Below, piece after piece: positions 14,190 through 21,407 of a stretch of 21,407 nucleotides of DNA. The position numbers and the translations under genes are program-made. The notes under the pieces were generated by a model. The model did not search any database and had not been told where the DNA came from. It was given only the letters and a program-made list of their open reading frames with translations. Source of the stretch: an uncultured Collinsella sp. (GTDB taxonomy: Bacteria > Actinomycetota > Coriobacteriia > Coriobacteriales > Coriobacteriaceae); assembly GCA_900545615.1 (NCBI GenBank), contig UQZM01000039.1:1-21407 (forward strand), in the 5' to 3' direction. Each line of letters opens with the position of its first letter. Position 1 is the first letter of the stretch.

Positions 14190-14918
14190 CTAGAACCTGC
14201 CCGGATGCTCGGTGCACAGCTCATCGCGCATCTTATAGACGCGGTTCATGGCCTCGGACTCAAACCATTCCAGGCGCTCCGTGCGCTTAAGCCCAGCCGG
14301 TGCGTCGGAAAGCGAGACGGCCTTGCCAGCACGGATCCAGCACTTCTTGGGACGCATGATCTTTTTGCCCGCGGGCGTGATGTCGGACCAGCCGCAAATG
14401 GCGAGCGGGTTCACAGGTGCCTTGCCCATCTGAGCGATGAGCGCAAAACCGCCGTGGACCTCGGGCTTGATCTCGCGCGAGCGGATGCGCGTGCCCTCGG
14501 GGAAGATCAGAACGTCCTCGCCGCGCTGCAGCGCATGCTGGGCGGCGCGCAAGCACTTCATATCGGCAGTACCACGCTCCACGGGGATGCCGCCAACGCG
14601 GCTGAAGGCCCAGCGCACAATCTTGCTCTTGGCGAACTCGGACTTAAAGATGGGACGAATGCGGCGTCCCCCAAAGAACAGCGCCGTCTCCACGGCCAAG
14701 AGCTCGGCCATCGAGGTGTGGTTGCAGATGACCACGCTGCCGCGGCCGTCCTGGCGCTCAAACAGCAGATCGGCATCCTCGACCTTCCAACGCCACATGA
14801 GCTTGGAGAAGGCCCAAAGGATTGCCATGACCACGAAAACGGTGCCGCGGATGAGCGCCGGGAACTCGGCGTAGGGGGCGTTGTAATAGTCCTCGGGCGT
14901 CTGCTTAAACAGGCGCAT
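14190..14918 (-). CDS. 1-acyl-glycerol-3-phosphate acyltransferase (PlsC-like)
   Basis: The 242-aa protein has the PlsC-type acyltransferase fold that makes phosphatidic acid from lysophosphatidic acid. A hydrophobic segment near 22-40 anchors it. Block I reads NHTSMAE (66-72), so the usual HX4D dyad is HX4E (His67, Glu72), an unusual change. Blocks GGIPVERG and FPEGTRIRS are intact. AAAGGAGG precedes the ATG, three bases after the cmk stop. Together with plsY and gpsA in this cluster it could supply phosphatidic acid synthesis. Other lysophospholipid substrates remain possible. Confidence 0.93.
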   Translation of the reverse strand: MRLFKQTPEDYYNAPYAEFPALIRGTVFVVMAILWAFSKLMWRWKVEDADLLFERQDGRGSVVICNHTSMAELLAVETALFFGGRRIRPIFKSEFAKSKIVRWAFSRVGGIPVERGTADMKCLRAAQHALQRGEDVLIFPEGTRIRSREIKPEVHGGFALIAQMGKAPVNPLAICGWSDITPAGKKIMRPKKCWIRAGKAVSLSDAPAGLKRTERLEWFESEAMNRVYKMRDELCTEHPGRF

Positions 14919-14921
14919 GGG

Positions 14922-15608
14922 CTACCTCCTTTGGTTGATGAGGTCCTCGATGATACGAACGACCTCGTCGATGGTGTGAGCGGTGGAGTCGACGTGCACG
15001 GCGTCCTCGGCGGGCACGAGCGGGGCGACCTCGCGGCTGCTGTCGAGCTTGTCGCGCTGCTTAAGGGCGTCGAGGGTCTCGTCGACCTCGGCCTCGAGCT
15101 GCTCGGACGTGAGCGGCTGGGCATCGTTTTGGTGACGCTGCAGCACACGGCGACGGGCGCGCTCGCGCGGGTCGGCGGTCAGGAAGACCTTGACCTGCGC
15201 GTTAGGGAACACGACGGTTCCGATGTCGCGACCCTCGGCCACGATATCGCGGTCCTCGGCTGCGCGGCGCTGGTGGATGAGCATGGCGGCGCGCACGCCC
15301 GGATAGGCCGAGACCTTGGACACGTTGGCGTCGACCTGCGGGGTGCGGATGGCGGCCGAAGCGTCCTGGCCGTCAATGGTCAGGCGCGTGTCCTCGCCGG
15401 TACCGTTGGTAAAGCGAATCTCGATCTGCTCGGCGAGGGCGTCGATGGCCGCCTCGTTATCCAAGTCGATGCCGCGGTCGAGCGCGGCGAAGGTGACGGC
15501 GCGATACATGGCGCCCGTGTCGAGCTTGTTAAAGCCCAGCTGGCGGGCGATCTCCTTGGCGATGGTGGATTTGCCGGAACCGGCGGGTCCGTCGATGGCG
15601 ACGATCAT
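14922..15608 (-). CDS. cmk: Cytidylate kinase
   Basis: The 228-aa kinase phosphorylates CMP and dCMP with ATP. P-loop GPAGSGKST is at 7-15, followed by LDTGAMYRA, a long NMP-binding insert near 60-120, AEGRDIGTVVFP and the RRRVLQRHQ-type lid. Full length for the bacterial family. GGAAG precedes the ATG. It lies 66 bases downstream of the pseudouridine synthase gene, and no promoter stands out in that gap. Confidence 0.96.
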   Translation of the reverse strand: MIVAIDGPAGSGKSTIAKEIARQLGFNKLDTGAMYRAVTFAALDRGIDLDNEAAIDALAEQIEIRFTNGTGEDTRLTIDGQDASAAIRTPQVDANVSKVSAYPGVRAAMLIHQRRAAEDRDIVAEGRDIGTVVFPNAQVKVFLTADPRERARRRVLQRHQNDAQPLTSEQLEAEVDETLDALKQRDKLDSSREVAPLVPAEDAVHVDSTAHTIDEVVRIIEDLINQRR

Positions 15609-15674
15609 GCAATGCTTCCTTTCGGTGGTTGACGTGCTGGTATGATGCGCGGGCGTTGGGGCGCGGCAGTTTGC

Positions 15675-16649
15675 CTAGCCCGTGTAGCGCTCGCGGTAGG
15701 TGTTGCGCTTGGGCGCGGAGCCGTGGCTGCCATGGTGACGCGTGCGGCTGGCGGGCGTGTCTTGGGGCCTGCCGCCGTTGCGCTTGGCGCTCGCCTGCTT
15801 GGGCGGGATGCCGCCGGCCTTGAGGATCTGCACCTCGCGGTCGGTGAGCTCGCGCCACGAGCCCTTGGCCACGCCCTCGAGCTCAAGGCCCGCAAAGTTG
15901 CAGCGATGCAGACGGATTACCGGATGGTGAATCTTGCTCAGCATGCGCTTGACCTGGTTTTTACGACCTTCGCGGATGATGATCTCCACGGCGGTGGTAC
16001 CTGGCTTGACGCCCTGGGGAGCCACGGCCTCGGCCTCGCGTGCGGTGATGACGCGGCAGATTGCCGGCTGGCATAGGCCGTCGTCGAGCTCGATGCCACG
16101 GCGAAGCGGCGTGAGGTCGCGGTCGGACAGTTCGCCGTCAACGAGTGCTTGGTAGGTCTTGTAGACGTGCTTGCTCGGGTGCAGCAGGTCCTGAGACAGG
16201 TCGCCGTCGGTGGTAAAGAGCAAGAGGCCCGTTGTATCGCGGTCCAGGCGACCCACCGGGAACAGGCCCGGAAAGCAGTCTCGGGGAACCAGGTCGGCCA
16301 CGCAAGGGCGCTCCTGCGGGTCGCTCATGGTGGTGAGGTAGCCGGTCGGCTTGTAGAGCATCAGGTACACAGCGCCCTGGTTGAGCTTGACGGACATGCC
16401 ATCGACCTCGATGTGGTCGCGGTCGACATCGACCTTGGTGCCCAGCTCGGTCGCAACCTCGCCGTTAACCGTCACGCGGCCGGCGGTCATCAGGTCCTCC
16501 GACCCGCGGCGGCTCGCTACGCCCGCGCGCGCCAAAAAGCGCTGCAGGCGCATGGTGTGAGGGTAGACGGGCTGGGCGTCGCCTGCGGGCGTCGTGGCGC
16601 CCGTGGCACTTGCGGTGCACGTCTCCCCTACTTCGTTAGTCCTCATCAT
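15675..16649 (-). CDS. RsuA/RluB-family rRNA pseudouridine synthase
   Basis: The 324-aa enzyme converts a uridine in rRNA to pseudouridine. An S4 RNA-binding domain (about 33-80; MRLQRFLARAGVASRR) is followed by the catalytic domain with GRLDRDTTGLLLFTTDG (catalytic Asp136) and REGRKNQVKRM. An additional N-terminal stretch of about 32 residues precedes S4, and a basic, probably disordered tail (about 285-324) follows. The start ATG 16647-16649 has GGAGG 7 bases upstream and overlaps the scpB end by 14 bases. Met33 would match the family's usual start but lacks a binding site. By location next to scpB the RluB subtype is likely. Confidence 0.94.
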   Translation of the reverse strand: MMRTNEVGETCTASATGATTPAGDAQPVYPHTMRLQRFLARAGVASRRGSEDLMTAGRVTVNGEVATELGTKVDVDRDHIEVDGMSVKLNQGAVYLMLYKPTGYLTTMSDPQERPCVADLVPRDCFPGLFPVGRLDRDTTGLLLFTTDGDLSQDLLHPSKHVYKTYQALVDGELSDRDLTPLRRGIELDDGLCQPAICRVITAREAEAVAPQGVKPGTTAVEIIIREGRKNQVKRMLSKIHHPVIRLHRCNFAGLELEGVAKGSWRELTDREVQILKAGGIPPKQASAKRNGGRPQDTPASRTRHHGSHGSAPKRNTYRERYTG

Positions 16650-17364
16650 GCGTGTCCTCCGCAGTGTCGTCGGTGGCCAGGAATTCCTCGCCACCGACCG
16701 CCTCGACATCATCAATATCGGTATCGAGCAGCTCGCGCTCTTCGTCCAGGTCCTCGGCTTGCTCCTCGAGCGTGGACTGAATACTGCGGCCGCTCAGGCG
16801 CTCGCGGATAAACTGGCGCGACTGCTCGTCGGGGGCAAACTGCTCCAGATCGGGTAGGTCGCGGGTGGAGCGCAGGCCGAACTTTTCCAAGAAGGCGTTG
16901 GTCGTGCCGTAAATGATGGCCTGACCGCGCTCGGGGTCACGGCCGAGCTCGCGCACCAGACCCTTGTCCACGAGCGACGCGATGACGCCGTCTGAGTTGA
17001 CGCCGCGGATGCCCTTGACCACCTCGCGCGTTACGGGCTGGTGGTATGCGATCACGGCCAGGGTTTCGAGCGCCGCCTGCGACAGCTTTTGCGTGTCCCA
17101 GCTCAACACATAGGCCTCGACCACGTCGTGGTAGGCGGGATGCGTAAACAGGCGCCAACCGCCGGCGACCTCGCGCAGCTGAAAGCCGCGGTTGGCCTCC
17201 TCGTACTCAACCTTGAGCTCGGCGAGCAGCGATGCGCACTCGCCGGGGGCGATATCCAGCGCACCAGCCAGCGCGGGCGCACTCACCGGGTCGCTCGACA
17301 CCAGCAGCAGCGCCTCGAGGGCACCTTTGAGGCTGTTTGCCTCTAGCGTGGAAAGGGTTGACAT
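16636..17364 (-). CDS. scpB: Segregation and condensation protein B
   Basis: The 242-aa winged-helix protein partners ScpA and SMC in chromosome compaction and segregation. The diagnostic ETLAVIAYHQPVTR and IRGVNSDGVI segments and the GTT..FLEKFGL end of the conserved domain are present. A very acidic tail (about 195-242) extends beyond the core and is likely disordered. AGGAG precedes the ATG at 8 bases. The gene is 11 bases from scpA, as in most Gram-positive genomes. Confidence 0.97.
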   Translation of the reverse strand: MSTLSTLEANSLKGALEALLLVSSDPVSAPALAGALDIAPGECASLLAELKVEYEEANRGFQLREVAGGWRLFTHPAYHDVVEAYVLSWDTQKLSQAALETLAVIAYHQPVTREVVKGIRGVNSDGVIASLVDKGLVRELGRDPERGQAIIYGTTNAFLEKFGLRSTRDLPDLEQFAPDEQSRQFIRERLSGRSIQSTLEEQAEDLDEERELLDTDIDDVEAVGGEEFLATDDTAEDTHDED

Positions 17365-17375
17365 GGTTGCGGCTC

Positions 17376-18185
17376 CTATTCGGTGAGCTCGGGGCCCTCG
17401 CCGGGCACATAGGCCTCGGCGCCCTCGACGCGGTTGATTTGAATGGTTCCAAAGATCTCGTCCTGGCTCAGCGTGAGCGAGCCGCGCTTGGCGAGCTCAA
17501 GCATGGCAAGGAAGGTGACGACGAGCTGCTCGGTGGTGGTATCGCCGTCCAGCAGCTCGCGGAAAGTGCAGGTTTGGTGCGCCATGGTAAAGCGGTCGAC
17601 TGAGGCCACGGTCAGGTCGAGCGGCACGCGATGCGGAGCTACGTGCTCGGCCTCCAGCAGGAAGGTCTGTCGCTTGCCGTCCAGGTCGGCGCAGATGACG
17701 GCGAGGCCGCGCAGGGTAATGCCGGCCAGATAGTCGGGCATGAGCCCCAGGAACTCGGGATCGGGGCCGGCCACACGCGGGTGCATGCGGCTTTCGGCCT
17801 GCATGCGGGCACCGAGGGCCGCAGCCGCACCTTTAAACTGCTTGTAGGCAATCAGGCGCTGGATCAGGACCTCGCGCAGGGCGTCGCCGTCGAGCGCGCT
17901 GAGCTCCTCGAGGTCTTCGTCGAACTCGTCATCGTCATCGACTTTGCGCGGGGCCTCCTGCGGCACCAGAGAGGCGGCCTTGATGTCCAAAAGGGTTGCC
18001 GCGACCAGCAAAAAGTCGCTCGCCACGTCCAGGTCCAGCGCCTCGATGCGCTCGGCCTCGGCAAGGTACTGCTCGGCCACCTCGCTGATGGAGATGGCGC
18101 CGATATCTACTTTTTGGCGGGTTACCAGCTGCAGCAGCAGGTCGAACGGTCCGCTGTAGACCTGCGTCGACACGCGATACGACAT
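17376..18185 (-). CDS. scpA: Segregation and condensation protein A
   Basis: The 269-aa kleisin closes the SMC-ScpAB ring. The N-terminal YSGPFDLLLQLVTRQKVDIGAI-type helix bundle contacts the SMC neck, an acidic linker (about 80-97) follows, and the C-terminal winged helix (about 210-260; VVTFLAMLELAKRGSL, a classic ScpA end) contacts the SMC head. AAAGGAGG lies 7 bases before the ATG. It probably starts a translational block with scpB and the pseudouridine synthase. Confidence 0.97.
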   Translation of the reverse strand: MSYRVSTQVYSGPFDLLLQLVTRQKVDIGAISISEVAEQYLAEAERIEALDLDVASDFLLVAATLLDIKAASLVPQEAPRKVDDDDEFDEDLEELSALDGDALREVLIQRLIAYKQFKGAAAALGARMQAESRMHPRVAGPDPEFLGLMPDYLAGITLRGLAVICADLDGKRQTFLLEAEHVAPHRVPLDLTVASVDRFTMAHQTCTFRELLDGDTTTEQLVVTFLAMLELAKRGSLTLSQDEIFGTIQINRVEGAEAYVPGEGPELTE

Positions 18186-18269
18186 CTTCGACCTCCTTTG
18201 ACGGCGCCTTCGCGGCGCGGTTTGGGTGCATGTTGCGACCGTTTTGCACGGTCGACCTGTAAGTTTACC
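18186..18269 (-). other. Intergenic gap with two hairpins
   Basis: This 84-base gap between the M50 protease and scpA is one of the largest in the cluster. On the minus strand, CGACCGT/ACGGTCG (18236-18254, loop GCAAA) and GCGCC/GGCGC just upstream of the scpA ribosome binding site can form hairpins. Neither has a T tract, so attenuation or RNA processing is possible but termination is not shown. No convincing promoter was seen. Confidence 0.4.
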
Positions 18270-18953
18270 TTAGATGCTGGCGATTGCGAAGTTGAGCAGC
18301 TGCTCAGCAAGCGGATACACGGTAACGTCGAAATAGCGGCCGATCACGTCGATGCCGGTCCACATGGGCAGCAGGTACAGCACTAGGATGAAGATGGGCA
18401 TAGCGTATTGCTGCAGACGATAATAGTTGTTGAGAGCCTTGCCTTTAAGGAACGGCACAATGATCGACGAGCCATCGAGCGGCGGAATCGGGATGAGGTT
18501 AAAGAACGCGAGCGACAGATTGACCACGATAAACGTGGCGCCGAAGTTCATGATTTGGGACGCCACGGCAAAGGACATGCTGGTGTAGAGGTTGCCGTAC
18601 GTTGCGTGCATGAGGGCGGCCGCGAGGCATGCGAGTGCAATGTTCGATGCGGGGCCGGCCACGCTCACCAGGACCTCGTCGCGCTTTGGGTGCTTGAGGT
18701 TGTTGAGGTAGACGGGCACGGGCTTGGCGAAGGCGAACACCGGGCCTCCGGCGGCGAGCATGAGCAGCGGCAGGAGAATGGTGCCAAACGGGTCGATGTG
18801 GTTGAGCGGGTTGAGCGAGACACGACCGCGCGATCGGGCCGTCTTATCGCCGAGTGCCCAGGCCGCGGCGGCGTGCGCACTCTCGTGGATGACGATGCCC
18901 ACAATGACGGCGACGGCGCTCGCGAGCAGGTTCATGATGTAGCTGCTGGACAT
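18270..18953 (-). CDS. Site-2-protease-like M50 family metallopeptidase
   Basis: The 227-aa membrane protein has the zinc site HESAH (His23, Glu24, His27) in its first hydrophobic segment and the distal NLIPIPPLDG motif with Asp160. About five hydrophobic segments are visible and there is no PDZ domain, matching the compact M50 group often found next to scpAB in Gram-positive bacteria. It would cleave substrates in the membrane; the target is unknown. GGGGAG precedes the ATG, which lies 9 bases after the stop of the small membrane protein gene. Confidence 0.92.
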   Translation of the reverse strand: MSSSYIMNLLASAVAVIVGIVIHESAHAAAAWALGDKTARSRGRVSLNPLNHIDPFGTILLPLLMLAAGGPVFAFAKPVPVYLNNLKHPKRDEVLVSVAGPASNIALACLAAALMHATYGNLYTSMSFAVASQIMNFGATFIVVNLSLAFFNLIPIPPLDGSSIIVPFLKGKALNNYYRLQQYAMPIFILVLYLLPMWTGIDVIGRYFDVTVYPLAEQLLNFAIASI

Positions 18954-18962
18954 GGCGCTCCC

Positions 18963-19259
18963 CTAGCGGACGCGGCGCGAGGCGCGCGTGAGCAGGTAGT
19001 CAGCCACAAACAGGATGACGGCCACGATGGCGTAATCCAAGCGGAACACGCCGCCAAAGGGCGAGGTGATGACGCCGTAGCCGGCGATGGCGCTCGGCAG
19101 CGCGCGCGAAAGCTCAACGACAAAGCCCACGATCTGCAGCTTGGCGGTCAGGCCGCTAAAGCACAGCAGCACGGTCATCGCGCTCATAAAGATGCCGCAG
19201 ATGCGACAAGCGATAGCGATGATGCTCATCGCCACGGCAGCGGCCTTACGAGAGTTCAC
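18963..19259 (-). CDS. Small membrane protein of unknown function, 98 aa
   Basis: Starts at GTG (19257-19259), overlapping the end of the ABC-F gene by 14 bases, with GAGGAG 7-8 bases upstream. After a short basic start (VNSRKAA), two hydrophobic segments follow, about 8-32 and 70-88, and the protein ends in RASRRVR, suggesting two membrane passes. I recognise no family. The tight coupling to ABC-F and the M50 gene suggests co-expression. A longer frame extending to 19379 is inside the ABC-F gene and is not used. Confidence 0.75.
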   Translation of the reverse strand: MNSRKAAAVAMSIIAIACRICGIFMSAMTVLLCFSGLTAKLQIVGFVVELSRALPSAIAGYGVITSPFGGVFRLDYAIVAVILFVADYLLTRASRRVR

Positions 19260-21279
19260 GCGCGGTCTCCTCTTCGATCTGGGTGGAAAGTTCCAGCCAT
19301 TCGTCCTCGAGCTTGGGTAGCTCTTGCTTAAGGCCGTTATATTCCCCCAGCGCGGCGTTGAACTTGTCTTGATCGGCATAAAGTTCTTCGCTTGCCATCA
19401 ATTCCATAAGCTCGTCATAGCGGGCGCGCTTTTTGTCCAGCTCCGTCTCGATCTTCTTGAGCTGGTTGCGCACGCCCTTGAGCTTTTTGTTGAGTGCGGC
19501 GCGGGCCTGGGCCTCGGCGCGCTTTTGCTCCTTGGTCTTTTTGCCCTCGGCAGGTTTGGAAGCGGCGGCGGGCGCATCGGGCTGGGCCGCGGTGACCTTA
19601 GCGGACTTGGTCGCGGCCGGTGCACTCTCCCCTGCCACCTCGGCGGCGGCGCGGGCTGCGAGGTCCTCGCGCTTGTAGAGGTAGTAGTCGTAGTCGCCGT
19701 CATAGACCGTGACCTTACCGTCGCGGATGTCGATGATGCGGTTGGCCACGGCGCGTACCAGGTGCTCGTCGTGGCTGATCAGCACGATGGTGCCGGGGAA
19801 GTTTTGCAGGGCGTTCTCGAGCATATCCACCGAGTCGATGTCCAGGTGGTTGGTGGGCTCGTCCAGGCACAGGAGCGCCTCGGGGGCCACGAGCATTTTG
19901 GCGAGCGCCAGGCGCGCCTTTTCGCCGCCGGAGAGGACGCGGACCTGCTTTTCGATGGAATCGTTGTCGCTAAACAGGAAGGCGCCCAGCAGGCTGCGCT
20001 GCTGCGGCACGGTCCACTTGGGCGTGACGGTGTCGATCTCTTGCAGGACGGTATTGGACTCGGTCATACCCTCGAGTGCGTGCTGGGCGTAGTAGGCCAC
20101 GCCCACGTTGGTGCCCAGGTCCCGGGTGCCGGTGGTGGGCGGCTCAAGGCCGGCGAGGATCTTCATGAGGGTGGACTTGCCGGCGCCGTTGGGGCCGACG
20201 AGCGCCACGTGCTCGCCGCGGTAGAGCTTGAGGTCGATGTCGCTGTAGATGTGCTTGTCGCCGTAGGACTTGGAGACACCCTCCAGGCCCACGACCATGT
20301 CGCCGGAGCGCGGTGGGTCGGGGAACTTAAAGTCGATATGCTTGTGGCCCTCGGGCAGGATGACGAGCTCCTTCTTGATCTGCTCGATCTTGCGGATACG
20401 CTCCTGGGCCTGGGCGGCCTTGGTGGGCTTGTAGCGGAACTTATCGACGAAGACCTGCATGTGGGCGATGTCGCGCTCCTGGGCGGCACGCTTGGCGCGC
20501 ATCTGCTCAAGGTTGTCCTCGCGCTGCTTGAGGTAGCTGCTGTAGTTGCCGGTGTAGGTGGTCACGCGGCGGTTCTCGAGCGCGGCGACGTGGTCGACGC
20601 AGGCGTCCATGAAGGCGCGGTCGTGGCTGACGATGAGGACGGCGCCGTCGTAGCTGGCGATAAAGCCGCGCAGCCACTGGACACTCTCGAGATCCAGGTG
20701 GTTGGTGGGCTCGTCCAGGAGCAGCAGGTCGGGGTGGCGCAGGAAAAGCTTGGCGAGCGCGATGCGCATCTGCCAGCCGCCGGAAAACTCGGAGCAGGGA
20801 CGCTCAAAGTCGGTGACCTTAAAGCCCAGACCGGACAGGATTTTGCGGGCGTTGCTTTCGAGCTCGTAGCCGCCTAGGTGCTCAAAGCGGTCCTGGACCT
20901 GGCCGTATTCGTTCAGGAGTGCGTCGACGTCCTTGCCCTGCTCGGAGAGCTCGGTGATTTGTGCCTGAAGCTCGTTGGCGCGCTCGCCCATGCGGCGGAT
21001 TTCCTTAGCGGCCGCCATGACCTCGGCGAGGATGGTGGTGTCCTTGTGCTCCAGGTTGGTTTCCTGCTCTAGGTAGCCTACCTGGCAGTCCTTTGCGTAC
21101 TGGATCTGGCCGGCGTCGGGGCTGTCGATGCCCATGATGATCTTGAGCATGGTGGTTTTGCCGGCGCCGTTGGGTCCCACGAGCGCAAAACGCTCGCCGG
21201 GGTTGATCTGGAAGGACGCGCCACTAAAGAGGACGCGCGCGCCGAAGCTTTTTTCGATCTTGTCGACCAGGAGGATCAT
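19246..21279 (-). CDS. ABC-F family ATPase (translation-associated)
   Basis: The 677-aa soluble protein has two ABC domains and no membrane segments. Walker A GPNGAGKTT (35-43), signature FSGGW (164-168) and LLLLDEPTNHLD form domain 1. Domain 2 has GPNGAGKST (361-369), LSGGEKAR near 456 and LCLDEPTNHLD. The linker between them (about 245-310) is the ribosome-binding arm-linker region. A basic, Ala/Lys-rich stretch and a C-terminal coiled coil (about 575-677) resemble Uup and YdiF. ABC-F proteins act on the ribosome; some give antibiotic resistance, but nothing here suggests that over a housekeeping role. AAAGGCGG precedes the ATG. Confidence 0.95.
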   Translation of the reverse strand: MILLVDKIEKSFGARVLFSGASFQINPGERFALVGPNGAGKTTMLKIIMGIDSPDAGQIQYAKDCQVGYLEQETNLEHKDTTILAEVMAAAKEIRRMGERANELQAQITELSEQGKDVDALLNEYGQVQDRFEHLGGYELESNARKILSGLGFKVTDFERPCSEFSGGWQMRIALAKLFLRHPDLLLLDEPTNHLDLESVQWLRGFIASYDGAVLIVSHDRAFMDACVDHVAALENRRVTTYTGNYSSYLKQREDNLEQMRAKRAAQERDIAHMQVFVDKFRYKPTKAAQAQERIRKIEQIKKELVILPEGHKHIDFKFPDPPRSGDMVVGLEGVSKSYGDKHIYSDIDLKLYRGEHVALVGPNGAGKSTLMKILAGLEPPTTGTRDLGTNVGVAYYAQHALEGMTESNTVLQEIDTVTPKWTVPQQRSLLGAFLFSDNDSIEKQVRVLSGGEKARLALAKMLVAPEALLCLDEPTNHLDIDSVDMLENALQNFPGTIVLISHDEHLVRAVANRIIDIRDGKVTVYDGDYDYYLYKREDLAARAAAEVAGESAPAATKSAKVTAAQPDAPAAASKPAEGKKTKEQKRAEAQARAALNKKLKGVRNQLKKIETELDKKRARYDELMELMASEELYADQDKFNAALGEYNGLKQELPKLEDEWLELSTQIEEETARELS

Positions 21280-21310
21280 GGTGCCGCCTTTGACCTTGTG
21301 TTCCTATATG

Positions 21311-21339
21311 AAAAAAGGCCCCAACTTGCGTTGGAGCCT
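21311..21339 (-). terminator. Terminator of tRNA-Ala
   Basis: On the minus strand AGGCTCCAAC pairs with GTTGGGGCCT (one G-T wobble) across a GCAA loop and runs into six T (21311-21316). It lies 15 bases beyond the tRNA 3' end and 32 bases before the ABC-F start. Confidence 0.88.
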
Positions 21340-21354
21340 CATTCAATGCTCGGG

Positions 21355-21407
21355 TGGAGACGAGGGGGATCGAACCCCTGACCTCTTGACTGCCAGTCAA
21401 GCGCTCT
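21355..21407 (-). tRNA. tRNA-Ala(GGC), partial
   Basis: The 3' part of a minus-strand tRNA cut by the window end. The anticodon arm CTTGA/TCAAG encloses CTGGCAG, giving anticodon GGC. The T arm AGGGG-TTCGATC-CCCCT and the acceptor strand CGTCTCC (21356-21362) are clear, with discriminator A. The next bases are CCC, so CCA is not encoded, unlike the tRNA-Pro gene. The D arm and 5' acceptor strand lie outside. Confidence 0.9.

Noticed and set aside
19324..20877. 517-aa plus-strand frame opposite the ABC-F gene
   Set aside because: Shadow frame; Val/Leu/Gly/Ala-rich repetitive translation with all conserved motifs on the minus strand.

Overview
The window looks like the chromosome of a high-GC gut actinobacterium of the Coriobacteriia (Collinsella-like). 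This is inferred from the GC-rich conserved operon, its gene order (scpA, scpB, rluB-type, cmk, plsC, ispH, DUF512, der, plsY, gpsA) and the Flp-type pilins. No species marker is present, so the assignment is tentative.

Region 1 to about 4000 is accessory. The first 690 bases hold no intact gene I recognise: a very GC-rich hairpin, a possible decayed reading frame, a CTAG-centred palindrome and a T-tailed hairpin. A small minus-strand gene (694-981) with a clear promoter diverges from two tandem plus-strand paralogues (1146-2138 and 2516-3517). Each paralogue has a prepilin leader, a Flp-type pilin helix, a Gly/Ser-rich linker and a large C-terminal domain resembling DUF6273 / C-type-lectin-like folds. 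Each carries a pure poly-G run (12 G and 9 G) inside the leader, directly before the mature pilin. A one-base slip there would take the whole adhesin out of frame. The C-terminal tips differ mostly at codons of the AAY-derived kind expected of diversity-generating retroelement (DGR) targets, although no reverse transcriptase or template repeat lies in the window. I read this locus as a candidate phase-variable, sequence-variable pilus-tip adhesin pair. An AT-rich stretch with palindromes follows, up to a tRNA-Pro.

Region 4034 to 21407 is core genome, all on the minus strand. In transcription order (right to left) it runs: partial tRNA-Ala(GGC) with terminator; an ABC-F ATPase; a 98-residue membrane protein; an M50 metalloprotease; scpA and scpB (condensin partners of SMC); an RsuA/RluB-type pseudouridine synthase; cmk; a plsC-like acyltransferase; ispH; a DUF512 radical-SAM-like protein; der; plsY; gpsA; rpe; a cysteine desulfurase; a Nif3-like protein; a coiled-coil zinc-ribbon protein; coaBC; then tRNA-Pro(GGG) with its own promoter and terminator.

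Spacing is tight, with several ATGA overlaps, so most of the run is probably one or a few long transcripts. By function it covers phospholipid synthesis (gpsA, plsY, plsC), isoprenoid and CoA synthesis (ispH, coaBC), nucleotide and pentose metabolism (cmk, rpe), ribosome and RNA maturation (der, the pseudouridine synthase, ABC-F), chromosome segregation (scpAB) and sulfur mobilisation (cysteine desulfurase). Several starts were moved inward from the longest open frame because a good ribosome binding site or an overlap with the upstream stop supports the shorter form.
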